A stretch of DNA of 64,000 nt from Dictyobacter aurantiacus. GTDB lineage: Bacteria; Chloroflexota; Ktedonobacteria; Ktedonobacterales; Ktedonobacteraceae. The DNA is taken from the NCBI RefSeq assembly GCF_003967515.1, contig NZ_BIFQ01000001.1, positions 5,456,001 to 5,520,000 of the forward strand, in the 5' to 3' direction. Below, piece after piece: positions 1-8,250 of this stretch. Made by a program: the position numbers and the translations under genes. The first letter of the stretch is position 1, and every line of letters begins with the position of its first letter. A model generated the notes under the pieces. The model did no database searches and had not been told where the DNA came from. It was given only the letters and a program-made list of their open reading frames with translations.

Positions 1-152
1 TGGATGGCCATAAGGGAGCTTGTCTGGCCTCCAGACACCATGCCTCCCTGATTTGAAGAATATGATTTGAATGCAGCGATATATCATACAAGTTCCTGGA
101 CGTGGATTTACAAGGCATCATCTATTTGTAGTGAGAAAGTGAGCGGAAACAG

Positions 153-1535
153 ATGATAACAACGGAAGCTACCCCCATAGCGGTAAAGAAAGCTGTGTCC
201 CGCAATCGGATATTCATCATTCAGCTTGTTGTGCTTCTGGGCCTGGGTGTGATCGTCGGCTATGCCTCGACCTTCTTCGCGGGCGCTTCGGCCGGCGCGT
301 TCAACAGCAAGGCCATCAACACAGGTGATACGGCCTGGGTACTGACCTCGGCGGCCCTGGTAATGGTCATGACGCCGGCGGTTGGCTTTTTCTATGGTGG
401 CATGGTGACCAGCAAGAACGTGGTCAGCGTGATCAAGCAGACGCTGTTGATCCTGGCGATCGTGAGTGTGCAGTGGGTATTCCTCGGATACAGCCTGGTG
501 TTCGGCAACGATATTGGTGGTGTAATTGGTGGACTGAACTACGCGGGTCTGCGCGGTGTTGGTTACGCGCCCAGTGTCTACGCCCCCACCATTCCACACC
601 TGGCCTTCATGATCTTCCAGGCCATGTTCGCCATCATCGCCCCCGCTCTGATCATCGGCTCCTTTGTTGAGCGCATCCGTTTCCGCACGCTGGTCATCTT
701 CGTCCTGGCCTGGAGCACCCTGGTCTACGATCCCATCGCTCACTGGGTCTGGGGCACCGGTGGCTGGCTCCACAACCTGGGTGCCCTTGACTTCGCCGGT
801 GGCACCGTCGTGCATATCAGCGCCGGATTCGCGGGCCTGGCCTCGGCCATCGTCATCGGCAAGCGCCGCAACATGCAGCAGGGTGAGCCCCTGGCCTCCA
901 ACAACGTCCCCTTTGTTCTGCTGGGTGCTGGACTGCTCTGGTTCGGCTGGTTCGGCTTCAATGCCGGTAGCGCCCTGGCCGCCTCACCCCTGGCGGTGAG
1001 CGCATTCGTTGTTACCAATACGGCCGCCGCCGCCGCCGCCCTGACCTGGATGGCCCTGAGCTGGGCCGAGCACAAGAAACCCAGCGCCATGGCGACCGCG
1101 ACCGGAGCCGTCTGCGGCCTGGTTGCCATCACTCCGGCCAGTGGCTTTGTCGGACCCGTCGCCAGTATCGCCATCGGCATCGGCGCTGGCGTCGTTACCT
1201 ATGTCATGCTCTTCATTCGCAGCAAATGGATCCGCATCGACGACACCCTGGATGTCTGGGCGGCCCACGGCATGGGAGGCGTCACCGGCGCCATCCTGAC
1301 CGGACTCTTCGCCGAGAAAGCGATCAATAGCGCCGGCAGCAACGGCCTGCTCTTCGGCAATCCCGGCCAGCTCTGGACACAGATCCTGGCTGTCCTGGTC
1401 ACCATGACCTACTCCTTCGTCCTCACCTTCCTGCTGCTGAAGATCCTGGCTCCGCTCGGCCTGCGCGTCTCCGCCGCCGACGAAGAGAAAGGGTTGGATA
1501 TCGCCGTGCACGGCGAAGAGGGCTATCGCCTCTAA
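153..1535 (+). CDS. amt: Ammonium transporter (Amt/MEP/Rh family)
   Basis: A 460-residue polytopic membrane protein that conducts ammonium/ammonia across the cytoplasmic membrane. About eleven hydrophobic segments are visible after a short charged N-terminus. Family hallmarks include the DPIAHWVWG segment, which carries the first pore histidine, and AAHGMGG near residue 370, which carries the second. FYGGMV and WFGWFGFNAGSA are also typical. The length fits Amt proteins. The ATG at 153 is preceded by only a weak purine-rich stretch, but no better start lies in frame. No GlnK/P-II gene follows, unlike many amt operons. A small 7-bp hairpin (21-37) sits in the 152-base leader. The gene ends at a strong terminator. 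Confidence 0.96.
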   Translation: MITTEATPIAVKKAVSRNRIFIIQLVVLLGLGVIVGYASTFFAGASAGAFNSKAINTGDTAWVLTSAALVMVMTPAVGFFYGGMVTSKNVVSVIKQTLLILAIVSVQWVFLGYSLVFGNDIGGVIGGLNYAGLRGVGYAPSVYAPTIPHLAFMIFQAMFAIIAPALIIGSFVERIRFRTLVIFVLAWSTLVYDPIAHWVWGTGGWLHNLGALDFAGGTVVHISAGFAGLASAIVIGKRRNMQQGEPLASNNVPFVLLGAGLLWFGWFGFNAGSALAASPLAVSAFVVTNTAAAAAALTWMALSWAEHKKPSAMATATGAVCGLVAITPASGFVGPVASIAIGIGAGVVTYVMLFIRSKWIRIDDTLDVWAAHGMGGVTGAILTGLFAEKAINSAGSNGLLFGNPGQLWTQILAVLVTMTYSFVLTFLLLKILAPLGLRVSAADEEKGLDIAVHGEEGYRL

Positions 1536-1558
1536 CTACTATGTCGCCAGGTGACTCA

Positions 1559-1596
1559 ACGCGGGCGGGTGCATGCGCACCCACCCGCGTTTTTTA
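1559..1596 (+). terminator. Intrinsic terminator after amt
   Basis: Arms of 14 nt (1559-1572 and 1577-1590) pair with one mismatch around the loop ATGC and are followed by six T residues. It lies 24 bases after the amt stop, so it is a textbook rho-independent terminator for amt. Confidence 0.9.
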
Positions 1597-1612
1597 TATG
1601 CCACATGCCGAG

Positions 1613-1705
1613 GCATGCTCAAGTCTTCTTGCTCCCCTTTCTCCTCTCGCGCCGCCGCAGGCGGCACGAGAGGAGAAAAAAAGTTTTGTGGGGACTTGAG
1701 CATGC
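1613..1705. repeat. Large nested hairpin
   Basis: Outer 13-nt arms GCATGCTCAAGTC (1613-1625) and its complement (1693-1705) enclose an inner hairpin (about 1638-1678) built from TTCTCCTCTCG and GCCGCC with one mismatch and loop GCA. GCATGC recurs again just after the outer arm. It lies between the amt terminator and two further palindromic repeats. No coding signal was seen. It may be a structured mobile or REP-like element, but its function is unknown. Confidence 0.6.
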
Positions 1706-1721
1706 TCCCAGCATGCTCGCC

Positions 1722-1763
1722 CACACCCCGGCAGGAGGGCTAGCCGCCCTCCTGCACCTCCCG
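1722..1763 (+). repeat. 42-bp palindromic repeat, copy 1
   Basis: This 42-bp unit begins CACACCCCGG. It contains a 9-bp stem, CAGGAGGGC with GCCCTCCTG, around the loop TAGCC. A second copy lies 99 bp downstream and differs at two positions. Between the copies sits another hairpin, GCAGAAGG-CCAA-CCTTCTGC (about 1774-1793). Confidence 0.75.
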
Positions 1764-1820
1764 CATTGGGAGTGCAGAAGGCCAACCTTCTGCTTAATTT
1801 GACGCCTATGAGGGACACCC

Positions 1821-1862
1821 CACACCCCGGCAGGAGGGCTAGCCGCCCTCCTGTACTTCCCG
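1821..1862 (+). repeat. 42-bp palindromic repeat, copy 2
   Basis: Second copy of the 42-bp unit. It differs from copy 1 at two positions near its right end. It overlaps the 3' end of the cupin gene, whose last eight codons and stop lie inside the repeat. The repeat has therefore either invaded the gene end or supplied a new C-terminus. Confidence 0.75.
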
Positions 1863-2315
1863 TTTTATATCTTCGGTGGTGCGTGTGACCAGGGGTTGCA
1901 GATTCTGGAAGACCTCGCGCTGCAGGCTATGGTACGATGGGCTGGGGACCATGGTGACCAGCACCTGCGCATCTGTGATGGCGACGATGCTATGGGGGAC
2001 GTTCATTTCTAGCTGAAGTACCATGCCAGCCTGTAAGGTGGTTTGTGAATCGTTAGCCGTAAATTCTATGCTGCCACGGATCGCCTGCACGATGATCTGG
2101 CTGGACGTTTTATGCTCTTTCAATTGCTGGCCAGCCTTGAAGGAAAACAGCACCAGGCGAGCCGCCCCGATATCTGATAGTATTTGAACTGCCGGGTGCT
2201 CCTCGGGCACGTTATCCGGCTCCTTGATCTTGAAGACGATCATCTTGCCCGATGCATCCCCCGTTGCTCCCACGACCTGCTGCTGCTGTTGTTCTGATTG
2301 ATGTTGTGCTGTCAT
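1839..2315 (-). CDS. Small cupin-domain protein
   Basis: A 158-residue protein with one central cupin barrel (about residues 45-125). The first motif region reads LKEHKTSSQIIVQAIRG and the second has a single histidine in NVPHSIV, so a metal site, if present, is reduced. The N-terminus is Gln-rich (QQQQQ) and probably disordered. The C-terminal tail KREVQEGG is encoded by the 42-bp repeat. The gene lies 46 bp behind the DUF2249 gene on the same strand, probably in one operon. Pairs of cupin and DUF2249 genes next to Crp/Fnr regulators are common in nitrogen-oxide or low-oxygen loci, so a redox or NO-related role is a guess. No enzymatic function can be assigned. Confidence 0.8.
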   Translation of the reverse strand: MTAQHQSEQQQQQVVGATGDASGKMIVFKIKEPDNVPEEHPAVQILSDIGAARLVLFSFKAGQQLKEHKTSSQIIVQAIRGSIEFTANDSQTTLQAGMVLQLEMNVPHSIVAITDAQVLVTMVPSPSYHSLQREVFQNLQPLVTRTTEDIKREVQEGG

Positions 2316-2361
2316 TGTATCTACCCCATGTTATGAAAATGCGTGATTATCGTATCCCTTG

Positions 2362-2619
2362 CTATTTCGCCGCCGCGAAGCGGACCGCCCAGGTGTCGGG
2401 GGTCACCATCGCTGTTTGATGGGTGAATCCCAGCGCGCCAAGGACCTCGTACAGTGGTAGCGGTTCAAAGGGCGCGATAACGACAAGGATGCCGCCGGGT
2501 TGAACCTTGCCGGCCGCTTCCATGATACGCACGAAGGGTTCGCCCCCCTCGGCCAGTTCTTGTCGTACATCCAGGACGGTTACCGATTCCGCTTTGTGAT
2601 GTGTTGTCTGTTGGGTCAT
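2362..2619 (-). CDS. DUF2249 (TusA/SirA-like fold) protein
   Basis: An 85-residue single-domain protein. The pattern TVLDVRQELAEGGEP, then LVVIAPFEPLPLYEVLGALGF, and a final strand with TPDTWAVRF, is typical of DUF2249, which has the small alpha/beta fold of TusA/SirA. It lacks the TusA CPxP cysteine, so sulfur transfer is not supported. An AG-rich Shine-Dalgarno precedes the ATG. It is the first gene of a probable two-gene operon with the cupin protein and is divergent from the Crp-type regulator at 2887, which is its obvious candidate controller. Confidence 0.82.
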   Translation of the reverse strand: MTQQTTHHKAESVTVLDVRQELAEGGEPFVRIMEAAGKVQPGGILVVIAPFEPLPLYEVLGALGFTHQTAMVTPDTWAVRFAAAK

Positions 2620-2810
2620 GATCTTTCTCTCTTTCTCATGCTATATCAAGCAATGGGCTGTTTTTCTATCTTGTTTGACCCACCTCCGTACGTGCCTCTC
2701 TCAATTCTTCAGGCTTTTAAGGAGGGCCAACATGTTTATGTCTCAAATATAGATCAGAGGAGGGGCATGGCGCCGTGACAAAAGTCGCAATCTGCCATCA
2801 AAGCACAGAA

Positions 2811-2840
2811 TTGACACCCCCGGTTCTCTTCTGCTATCTT
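2811..2840 (+). promoter_or_regulatory. Sigma-70-like promoter of the Crp-type gene
   Basis: TTGACA at 2811-2816 and TATCTT at 2835-2840 are separated by 18 bp. The start codon follows 46 bases later. The -35 is perfect and the -10 is moderate. Confidence 0.6.
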
Positions 2841-2886
2841 TTCTCCCAGGACACATTTGTAAAGCCGGATTGGAAGGATTGATCTT

Positions 2887-3558
2887 ATGCCCATCGATCT
2901 TGATGTGTTACGCCACATCCCGCTCTTCGCGCAACTCAAGCAGGAGGATCTGGCGCAGGTGGCGGCAATGACGCAGGAGCGTTCATATGAGCGCGGCGAC
3001 CTCATTGTGCTGGAAGGAGACATGGGGGGCGCGCTACACTATGTGCATTCGGGCCTGGTCAAAGTCTTTAAAACCTCACCCAGCGGCAAGGAGCAGGTCC
3101 TGCGCATGATATCAGCCGGCCACACCTTCAACGATGTGCCCGCGTTAGATGGGGGTCCCAATCCCGCCAGCGCGGCGGCCATGGAACGGAGCAACGTGTA
3201 TGTTATCCGGCGCGCCGACCTGCGCACCCTGATCATGACCCGCCCCGAGGTGGCCGAGGCCGTCGTACACTCGCTCACAGGCGCGCTGCGTCACCTGGTC
3301 ACGCTGGTCGAGGACCTCTCCCTGCGCCATGTCACGGCCCGCGTGGCCAAAATCCTCCTGGATCAGGAGGCCGCCTCCGCGCAGTCCAACCACTCCTATC
3401 ACATGACCCAGCAAGAGATGGCGGCCCTGGCGGGCACCGCTCGTGAGGTCGTGGGCCGCTCCCTCAAAGAGTTGGAGGCGGCGGGCGCCATCGAGATGCG
3501 CCAGGGACGCGCCGTCGTGCTGGACCGCGAGCGCCTGCGCTTTCTCGCCACTGAATAG
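2887..3558 (+). CDS. Crp/Fnr-family transcriptional regulator
   Basis: A 223-residue one-component regulator. Residues 1-120 form a cyclic-nucleotide-binding-type beta barrel (LRHIPLFAQLKQEDL; YERGDLIVLEGD; LHYVHSGLVKVF), followed by the long dimer helix and a C-terminal winged helix with MTQQEMAALAGTAREVVGRS. There is no N-terminal cysteine cluster, so it is not an oxygen-sensing Fe-S FNR; the effector is unknown. The ATG has GGAAGG about 10 nt upstream. It is transcribed away from the DUF2249-cupin pair, with a 267-bp shared intergenic region. No perfect FNR or CRP palindrome was found there. Confidence 0.92.
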   Translation: MPIDLDVLRHIPLFAQLKQEDLAQVAAMTQERSYERGDLIVLEGDMGGALHYVHSGLVKVFKTSPSGKEQVLRMISAGHTFNDVPALDGGPNPASAAAMERSNVYVIRRADLRTLIMTRPEVAEAVVHSLTGALRHLVTLVEDLSLRHVTARVAKILLDQEAASAQSNHSYHMTQQEMAALAGTAREVVGRSLKELEAAGAIEMRQGRAVVLDRERLRFLATE

Positions 3559-3750
3559 CCGCTTGCTCCCCTTCCACTCACCATCCTCACAGGCACAGCT
3601 GGTCCCCACAACCTTCTTGATCATAGGAAAACCCATGATCAAACCTCCCTCCCAGACATTGCCGATGCGCCCACGTAGAAACGTACTATATACATAGCAG
3701 AACTAATCCACAGCCAGGTGGAAAATATACAAGGTTGAGGATCAACGATT

Positions 3751-4479
3751 ATGAATATTTGCTCGGCCTCCGGCCTGACTACACTGACCACTACCACGCT
3801 CGGGACCGCGCTGGGGCTGGCCGGGATCACCGGCATCAACGCCTATATGCCACTGCTGATACTGGCGTGCGCGCATCGCTGGTTCCATCTCTGCACGATC
3901 AATCCGCACTTCGCGTTTATCGGGCAGGACTGGTTTATCATCGCCATGGCGATCCTGACCATCGCCGACCTGGTAATGGACAAGGTCCTGGTCGGCAACC
4001 ACTTCTGGAACGCGATCCATACCGCCATCCGGCCGATCGCCGGCGCCTTCATCGCCGCCGCCATGACCAACCAGACCGGCGTCGCTGCCTTGCCGGGCGT
4101 GCAATCGGCCCTGATCGCCGGGCACATGGGAGCCCTCATGGGACTGCAAGCGGGCGTCATCGGCGCCATCGATCAAGCCGTCAACTCTGGCCTGCTGATC
4201 TTCTTGATGGCCGTGGCGGGCTTCTTGCTGGCCGGGGCCGTACATCTCACCAAGATGAGCATTCGCGGCGGCGCCGCGCTCTTCACCGCCGACATCTCCA
4301 GCATCGTCCTCAGCATCGTCGAGGATATCATCACCGTCGTGGGAGTCATCATCGCGCTGCTGGCGCCCGCCGTAATGTTCATCGGCCTGCTCCTGTTCGT
4401 AATTCTCTTCCTGCTGCTCTTCCGCCACATCGTGCGCACCGTGCGGCGCATTTTTGGTCTGGCACGCTCCTGGTCGTAG
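3751..4479 (+). CDS. DUF4126 integral membrane protein
   Basis: A 242-residue membrane protein with six or seven hydrophobic segments. The N-terminal ALGLAGITGINAYMPLL matches the DUF4126 opening, and HTAIRPIAGAFIAA is typical of the family core. The function of DUF4126 is unknown; members are often near transport or stress genes. Distance from the preceding regulator is 192 bp, so it probably has its own promoter. The ATG at 3751 is the first reasonable start. Its Shine-Dalgarno is poor. Confidence 0.8.
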   Translation: MNICSASGLTTLTTTTLGTALGLAGITGINAYMPLLILACAHRWFHLCTINPHFAFIGQDWFIIAMAILTIADLVMDKVLVGNHFWNAIHTAIRPIAGAFIAAAMTNQTGVAALPGVQSALIAGHMGALMGLQAGVIGAIDQAVNSGLLIFLMAVAGFLLAGAVHLTKMSIRGGAALFTADISSIVLSIVEDIITVVGVIIALLAPAVMFIGLLLFVILFLLLFRHIVRTVRRIFGLARSWS

Positions 4480-4651
4480 GGCCGTGCCTGCCCTGATTGG
4501 AGCCTGGAGCAGAGCATGTTATGGTGGCCCTGGGCCGCTTCGCTGCAGGTCCTTCATGCCTGAAGACACCACCTGGCATAAAAATGTTTCATTTTCAGAA
4601 GAGAACATGCCTCGGTTCATCGGCAAAGACCAGATGTATTTCTGTTTCCTC

Positions 4652-4681
4652 TTGACTAGAACATAAGTTCTATTGTATACT
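4652..4681 (+). promoter_or_regulatory. Promoter with palindromic operator for the SUKH pair
   Basis: TTGACT (4652-4657) and TATACT (4676-4681) are 18 bp apart. The spacer holds an inverted repeat, TAGAAC-ATAA-GTTCTA (4657-4672), placed to let a repressor or activator control RNA polymerase. The first SUKH gene starts 60 bases downstream. Confidence 0.7.
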
Positions 4682-4741
4682 AGCTCCAGCATACACGATA
4701 TGCTCAATCTGATTAAACAAGAAAAGAAGTAAATAAGTTGT

Positions 4742-5383
4742 ATGAACGACGCTTCTAATAGCCTGTGTCAGCGCATTCTGGAGAAATGCCAACAGCAACG
4801 CTGGTATGGACCAGATATGTATATCCCCGATCAGCTCCAAAGCAACCTGGAAGACGGGGGTACCATGTTCTGGTATGATCGTGATGGCAAACAATATCCT
4901 ATAAATCGCCGCACTGATACTGACAAGATCCCTACTGTATGGGCCTTTGAGTATGCTCCTATCACCGAAGAGCGGCTTCAGATAGTTGAGCAGAATCTTG
5001 GTTTTTCTCTCCCTCCCCTTTTGCATGCCATTTACTCTCGTCTTGCCAATGGTGGCTTTGGCCCTGGCTATGGCCTCTCTTCCCTTACAAATACCAGTCT
5101 CTCTAGCAAGCGGCAAGCTCGGTTTGTAGATTTTTCCGTTTTCGAGAGACAAACCCCTGAAGCGAAGCATATTATGATTCCTGGTTATGTCTGGCCTAAC
5201 AACTTCTTCTGCCTCTGTCACTGGGGATGCGCTATCTATTCCTATCTTGATATCCAGACTGGCCGTGTTTTTCGTGAGGCTTACTATGGAGATAATCAAT
5301 ATGGTTTTGAGTGTGAAGCGCTGTCGCTAGAAGCATGGTTTGAACTCTGGTTGGCTAAAGGAATACATATGTTCGATTTATAA
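4742..5383 (+). CDS. SMI1/KNR4 (SUKH) family protein 1
   Basis: A 213-residue soluble protein. The SUKH core starts near residue 78: ITEERLQIVEQNLGFSLPP, then LLHAIYSRLANGGFGPGYGL, then the C-terminal LSLEAWFELWLAKG. SUKH proteins are best known as immunity proteins to polymorphic nuclease toxins, and also as regulators. A short N-terminal extension resembles that of its downstream neighbour (CQRILEKCQQQRWYG), so the two genes are tandem duplicates. They are 25 bp apart, forming an operon behind the promoter at 4652. No toxin or secretion gene is adjacent. Codon use looks more AT-rich than its neighbours, which may indicate transfer. Confidence 0.88.
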   Translation: MNDASNSLCQRILEKCQQQRWYGPDMYIPDQLQSNLEDGGTMFWYDRDGKQYPINRRTDTDKIPTVWAFEYAPITEERLQIVEQNLGFSLPPLLHAIYSRLANGGFGPGYGLSSLTNTSLSSKRQARFVDFSVFERQTPEAKHIMIPGYVWPNNFFCLCHWGCAIYSYLDIQTGRVFREAYYGDNQYGFECEALSLEAWFELWLAKGIHMFDL

Positions 5384-5408
5384 CATTTGAGATTAAGAGA
5401 AAGAATAT

Positions 5409-6164
5409 ATGATGGAGCAGAAAAGATTGGTTGAGCATATTCTGGAAAAATGTCGCCAACAGAAATGGTATGGTGGTGATGAAAGCAACACTGCACTCTA
5501 TACCAAGCGTAATGAGCGGTACGAAATCTATTATACAGAGGGAGGTGAAGAAAAACGGATCGATCACGACCCCGATGATCATCCACGCAAAGCTAGCTTC
5601 GCTTATGTGCCAGCTACGGAAGAGCAACTCCTGGCTACAGAACAAGCTCTCGGCTTTCCACTTCCACCATTTCTTCACATGCTCTACACGCAAGTCGCCA
5701 ATGGCGGCTTTGGCCCTGGTTATGGCTTACACGGCGCTCTGACTGGTTTTGAAGAGGCTGGCAATATTGTAGACGGCTACAACTTCCATCTTAAACATGC
5801 TCAGATAATCGAAATTGAAGATTATGCTGTTTCCCTGGTTGTTGGTGATTCCTTCGACCTCTTTGAAAACAGCTGGCCTCGTTATTTCCTATATCTCTGC
5901 GACTGGGGTTACGCGACCACCTCTTGCCTGGATGCGGCCACTGGTCACGTTTATCTGCATCGCCCTAGCACCAAAGCCAGTCACAATATGACCTTTCTGT
6001 TAGAAGCGCCTTCACTGGAGGCATGGTTTGAACTCTGGCTCAGCGGTGATTTAAAGGACAAGGGCCAGTATATCAAGGACCCGGCTAAACCAGACACCGA
6101 GTTGGCGGAAGTATCTGTGGTTCCTCTTTATACATCAGAAGATACCTTTGAAGAGCTTGAATGA
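5409..6164 (+). CDS. SMI1/KNR4 (SUKH) family protein 2
   Basis: A 251-residue paralogue of the preceding gene. It shares HILEKCRQQKWYGG at the N-terminus, ATEEQLLATEQALGFPLPP in the core, ANGGFGPGYGL in the hallmark loop, and SLEAWFELWL at the end. It carries an extra C-terminal tail of about 35 acidic residues. The central part between the hallmark loop and the WPRYFLYLCDWG segment is longer than in copy 1, suggesting a different partner specificity. It is probably an immunity-like protein by family, though this is unproven without a cognate toxin. Confidence 0.88.
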   Translation: MMEQKRLVEHILEKCRQQKWYGGDESNTALYTKRNERYEIYYTEGGEEKRIDHDPDDHPRKASFAYVPATEEQLLATEQALGFPLPPFLHMLYTQVANGGFGPGYGLHGALTGFEEAGNIVDGYNFHLKHAQIIEIEDYAVSLVVGDSFDLFENSWPRYFLYLCDWGYATTSCLDAATGHVYLHRPSTKASHNMTFLLEAPSLEAWFELWLSGDLKDKGQYIKDPAKPDTELAEVSVVPLYTSEDTFEELE

Positions 6165-6223
6165 GATGTATTGACAGCTCCGCCAGAGAGTTTATCATGG
6201 TTGGATGTTTCCCATAGTTTACA

Positions 6224-6232
6224 TGCTATAAT
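6224..6232 (+). promoter_or_regulatory. Extended -10 promoter of the Uma2 gene
   Basis: TGCTATAAT at 6224-6232 is a consensus extended -10 element. A short inverted repeat, CCCAT (6211-6215) with ATGGG (6231-6235), brackets it. The start codon lies about 75 bases downstream, after a strong AAGGAGAT. Confidence 0.6.
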
Positions 6233-6306
6233 GGGAGAAAATGTGCTATATTGATCAGCATGTTATACTCTGGGTATCGGGTTAGAAGGCGTGAAGGGAA
6301 GGAGAT

Positions 6307-6918
6307 ATGCTGGTGGTACTTGATCCGCAACAGGACGATGAATATACATCTGCCCATGGTATTCCGATGACGGAGGAAGCCTTTGGGCAGCTTATCCAGA
6401 CTGAAAGCCCGTATCGCTACGAACTTATCGGCGGCATCGCCTATAACATGACCGGCTCCAGTCCTAAGCATAGCGCGCTCTCGTCGCGTATTGATCTATT
6501 GCTCTCCGAGCAACTGGGGAGGCGTGGACCTTGCCACACCCATCGCGATCAGTATGTGGCGATTCCAGATCGTCCTCCTGTGGTTCCCGATGTGGTGCTG
6601 ACCTGCGATCGCGGCGATTGGGATGATGATGAATACGCGAAGCCCTTCAAGATTCGTTCCCCTTTGATCGTCGTTGAGGTGCTCTCGCCAAGCACAGAAG
6701 CGTATGACAGGAACGAGAAGTTCGCCCGCTACCAGCGCTGTTCCACGCTGGAAGTATACATACTGGTCAGTCAGATGGCCCGCTATGTTGAAGTATATCG
6801 GAAGAGCAGTGGCTGGCGACAAGAAGTCTTCACAGGCATGCAGCTCATCCACCTGGAGCAGCTTGATTTAGAATTATCGCTGGCAGAGATTTACGACGGC
6901 ATCCTCAAAGAGGCATAA
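6307..6918 (+). CDS. Uma2-family (DUF820) putative endonuclease
   Basis: A 203-residue protein of the PD-(D/E)XK-like Uma2 family. Motifs in order are YRYELIGGIAYNM (catalytic Glu region), HSALSSRI, VPDVVLTCD (Asp), IVVEVLSPSTEAYDRNEKFARYQ (Glu plus Lys) and LEVYILVSQ. All active-site positions are present, so it could be catalytic. These genes are abundant in cyanobacteria and Chloroflexota, often as families of unknown biological role. It stands alone, with its own promoter, and ends just before a pair of inverted hairpin repeats. The ATG is set by a strong GGAAGGAGAT. Confidence 0.9.
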   Translation: MLVVLDPQQDDEYTSAHGIPMTEEAFGQLIQTESPYRYELIGGIAYNMTGSSPKHSALSSRIDLLLSEQLGRRGPCHTHRDQYVAIPDRPPVVPDVVLTCDRGDWDDDEYAKPFKIRSPLIVVEVLSPSTEAYDRNEKFARYQRCSTLEVYILVSQMARYVEVYRKSSGWRQEVFTGMQLIHLEQLDLELSLAEIYDGILKEA

Positions 6919-6948
6919 GCAACGGCAACGAGAAAACGAACATGCATG

Positions 6949-7125
6949 GTAGGTGTCGGGCTTGCCCCGACCTGGAGCACCGCGACCTGGCACCATCTTT
7001 GTTCGGTTTCCCCTGGCCAAAACGCTGGCCGCATACCGCGTAGGCCAGCGCATCATTTTAAAGGGAATCGCTTCGTGAAGGTACCGGGTCGCGGTGCTCC
7101 AGGTCGGGGCGAGCCCGACACCTAC
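6949..7125. repeat. Inverted pair of GTAGG-hairpin repeats (family I)
   Basis: A 39-nt unit (6949-6987) beginning GTAGGTGTCGGG is repeated in inverted orientation at 7087-7125 with one mismatch, which lies in the hairpin loop. Each unit folds as GTCGGG-CTYGC-CCCGAC. About 100 bp, without a recognisable gene, separate the arms. The right arm reaches the stop codon of the phosphotransferase gene. The arrangement looks like a small non-autonomous element or a bidirectional terminator. Confidence 0.8.
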
Positions 7126-8204
7126 ACGTCGTTCCTTGTTTGCTGGACATTGAGATCCCCCATGCGGTGCCCAAAAGGAATCTCCCTATGCTCCCCGTAG
7201 GTATCCCAGTGGTCGAGGGTCCAGTTGACGAGGGTGATCATGTCATCGATCAGGGTGCCGCGCGGCTCGGATGCCTGCAGGAAGGTGCAGATGTTGATCA
7301 GGTCGAAGAGTTTGGTGATCTTTTTCCAGTGCGCAGGTAGCACGCCGCCGTTGTCGGTGTAGCCTTGCAGGCAGGCGGCCTCGAACGCTTTGGGGATGAG
7401 CCATTCGTAGCGGAAGAGGTTGCCCAGGTCAAAGAGCGAGGAGCCGACAAAGGCGAACTCCCAATCGAGCACAGCGGCCAGCTGGATGCCTCCATCCCTC
7501 TGGGGTCGGACGATGAGGTTGGAGCCACCGAAGTCGGCGTGCACCAGCGAGCGACTCACCGCCGTTACCTGCATCAGGTGGGCGTTCTCTCTGACCAGCT
7601 GCCACAGGCGCGCCGTCAGTTCGGGACCCAGCCAGCGCTCACCTTTGTCGGGGAAGAGGCAGGAAGAGATGTAGCGCTGATAGCCCTTCTCCTCGTCGAC
7701 CACGATCTCTTCCGCATTGTCTCCCCAGTCGTCGAGCTGCAGGCCGTCGTGGAAGAAGCCCAGATGGGCGAAGGTATAGGAGCCGATCGTCGCCAGCGCC
7801 TCACCCACGCTGTACCCTACTTGCGACAGGTCCGCCTGCGCCTTGCCCGTCAGGATATCCTCGACCAGTATCCCCTCGACCCAGCGCGTCACGGCATAGG
7901 GATAGCCGTGGGCGCGGCCCTCAGGATCGGCATGCAGAATCTCCGCCATCGGTACGCGTGTGTGTAGCAGGTTGTAGAGCTCCACCTCCTTCTTGCAGGC
8001 GCCGGGATCATCCTGGAACAGGCGCAGCACCAGCGGCTCTTCTCGACCCTCGACCATGACCTTGTACAGGGTATTGTTGCGGCCCGCGCTCAATAGCTCC
8101 GCCGCAGCGATTGAGCGGCCGGCGAGCACCGGCCGCAGCATCTGCTCGATGGTTGTATGCTCTAATTGGAGGACGTGATGGCGCCTTTCCCAGGTATCTC
8201 TCAT
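7122..8204 (-). CDS. Aminoglycoside-phosphotransferase-fold kinase
   Basis: A 360-residue APH/choline-kinase-fold protein. Visible elements are the N-lobe with RNNTLYKVMVEG and LVLRLF, the hinge region YAVTRWVEG, the catalytic loop SRSLVHADFGGSNLIV (about residue 217; Asp base and Asn), and the metal-binding VLDWEFAFVGSSLFDLG. All catalytic residues are present. The substrate is unknown; the family phosphorylates aminoglycosides, macrolides, choline or metabolites. The last codons lie in the inverted repeat. It is downstream of the WYL regulator at 8251-9237 on the same strand, 46 bp apart, so it may be regulated by it. Confidence 0.87.
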   Translation of the reverse strand: MRDTWERRHHVLQLEHTTIEQMLRPVLAGRSIAAAELLSAGRNNTLYKVMVEGREEPLVLRLFQDDPGACKKEVELYNLLHTRVPMAEILHADPEGRAHGYPYAVTRWVEGILVEDILTGKAQADLSQVGYSVGEALATIGSYTFAHLGFFHDGLQLDDWGDNAEEIVVDEEKGYQRYISSCLFPDKGERWLGPELTARLWQLVRENAHLMQVTAVSRSLVHADFGGSNLIVRPQRDGGIQLAAVLDWEFAFVGSSLFDLGNLFRYEWLIPKAFEAACLQGYTDNGGVLPAHWKKITKLFDLINICTFLQASEPRGTLIDDMITLVNWTLDHWDTYGEHREIPFGHRMGDLNVQQTRNDV

Positions 8205-8250
8205 GTGTATGCTCCTTTTGATGTCTGATGTGTTGGAAGGGGGAAATCGA

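Noticed and set aside
1551..1825. Small ORFs in the gap after amt
   Set aside because: They are created by the terminator and palindromic repeats; no Shine-Dalgarno and no conserved features.
4742..6918. SUKH pair plus Uma2 nuclease as a toxin-immunity or defence island
   Set aside because: No toxin, secretion, WXG or restriction component is present, and the Uma2 gene has its own promoter; adjacency alone is not evidence.
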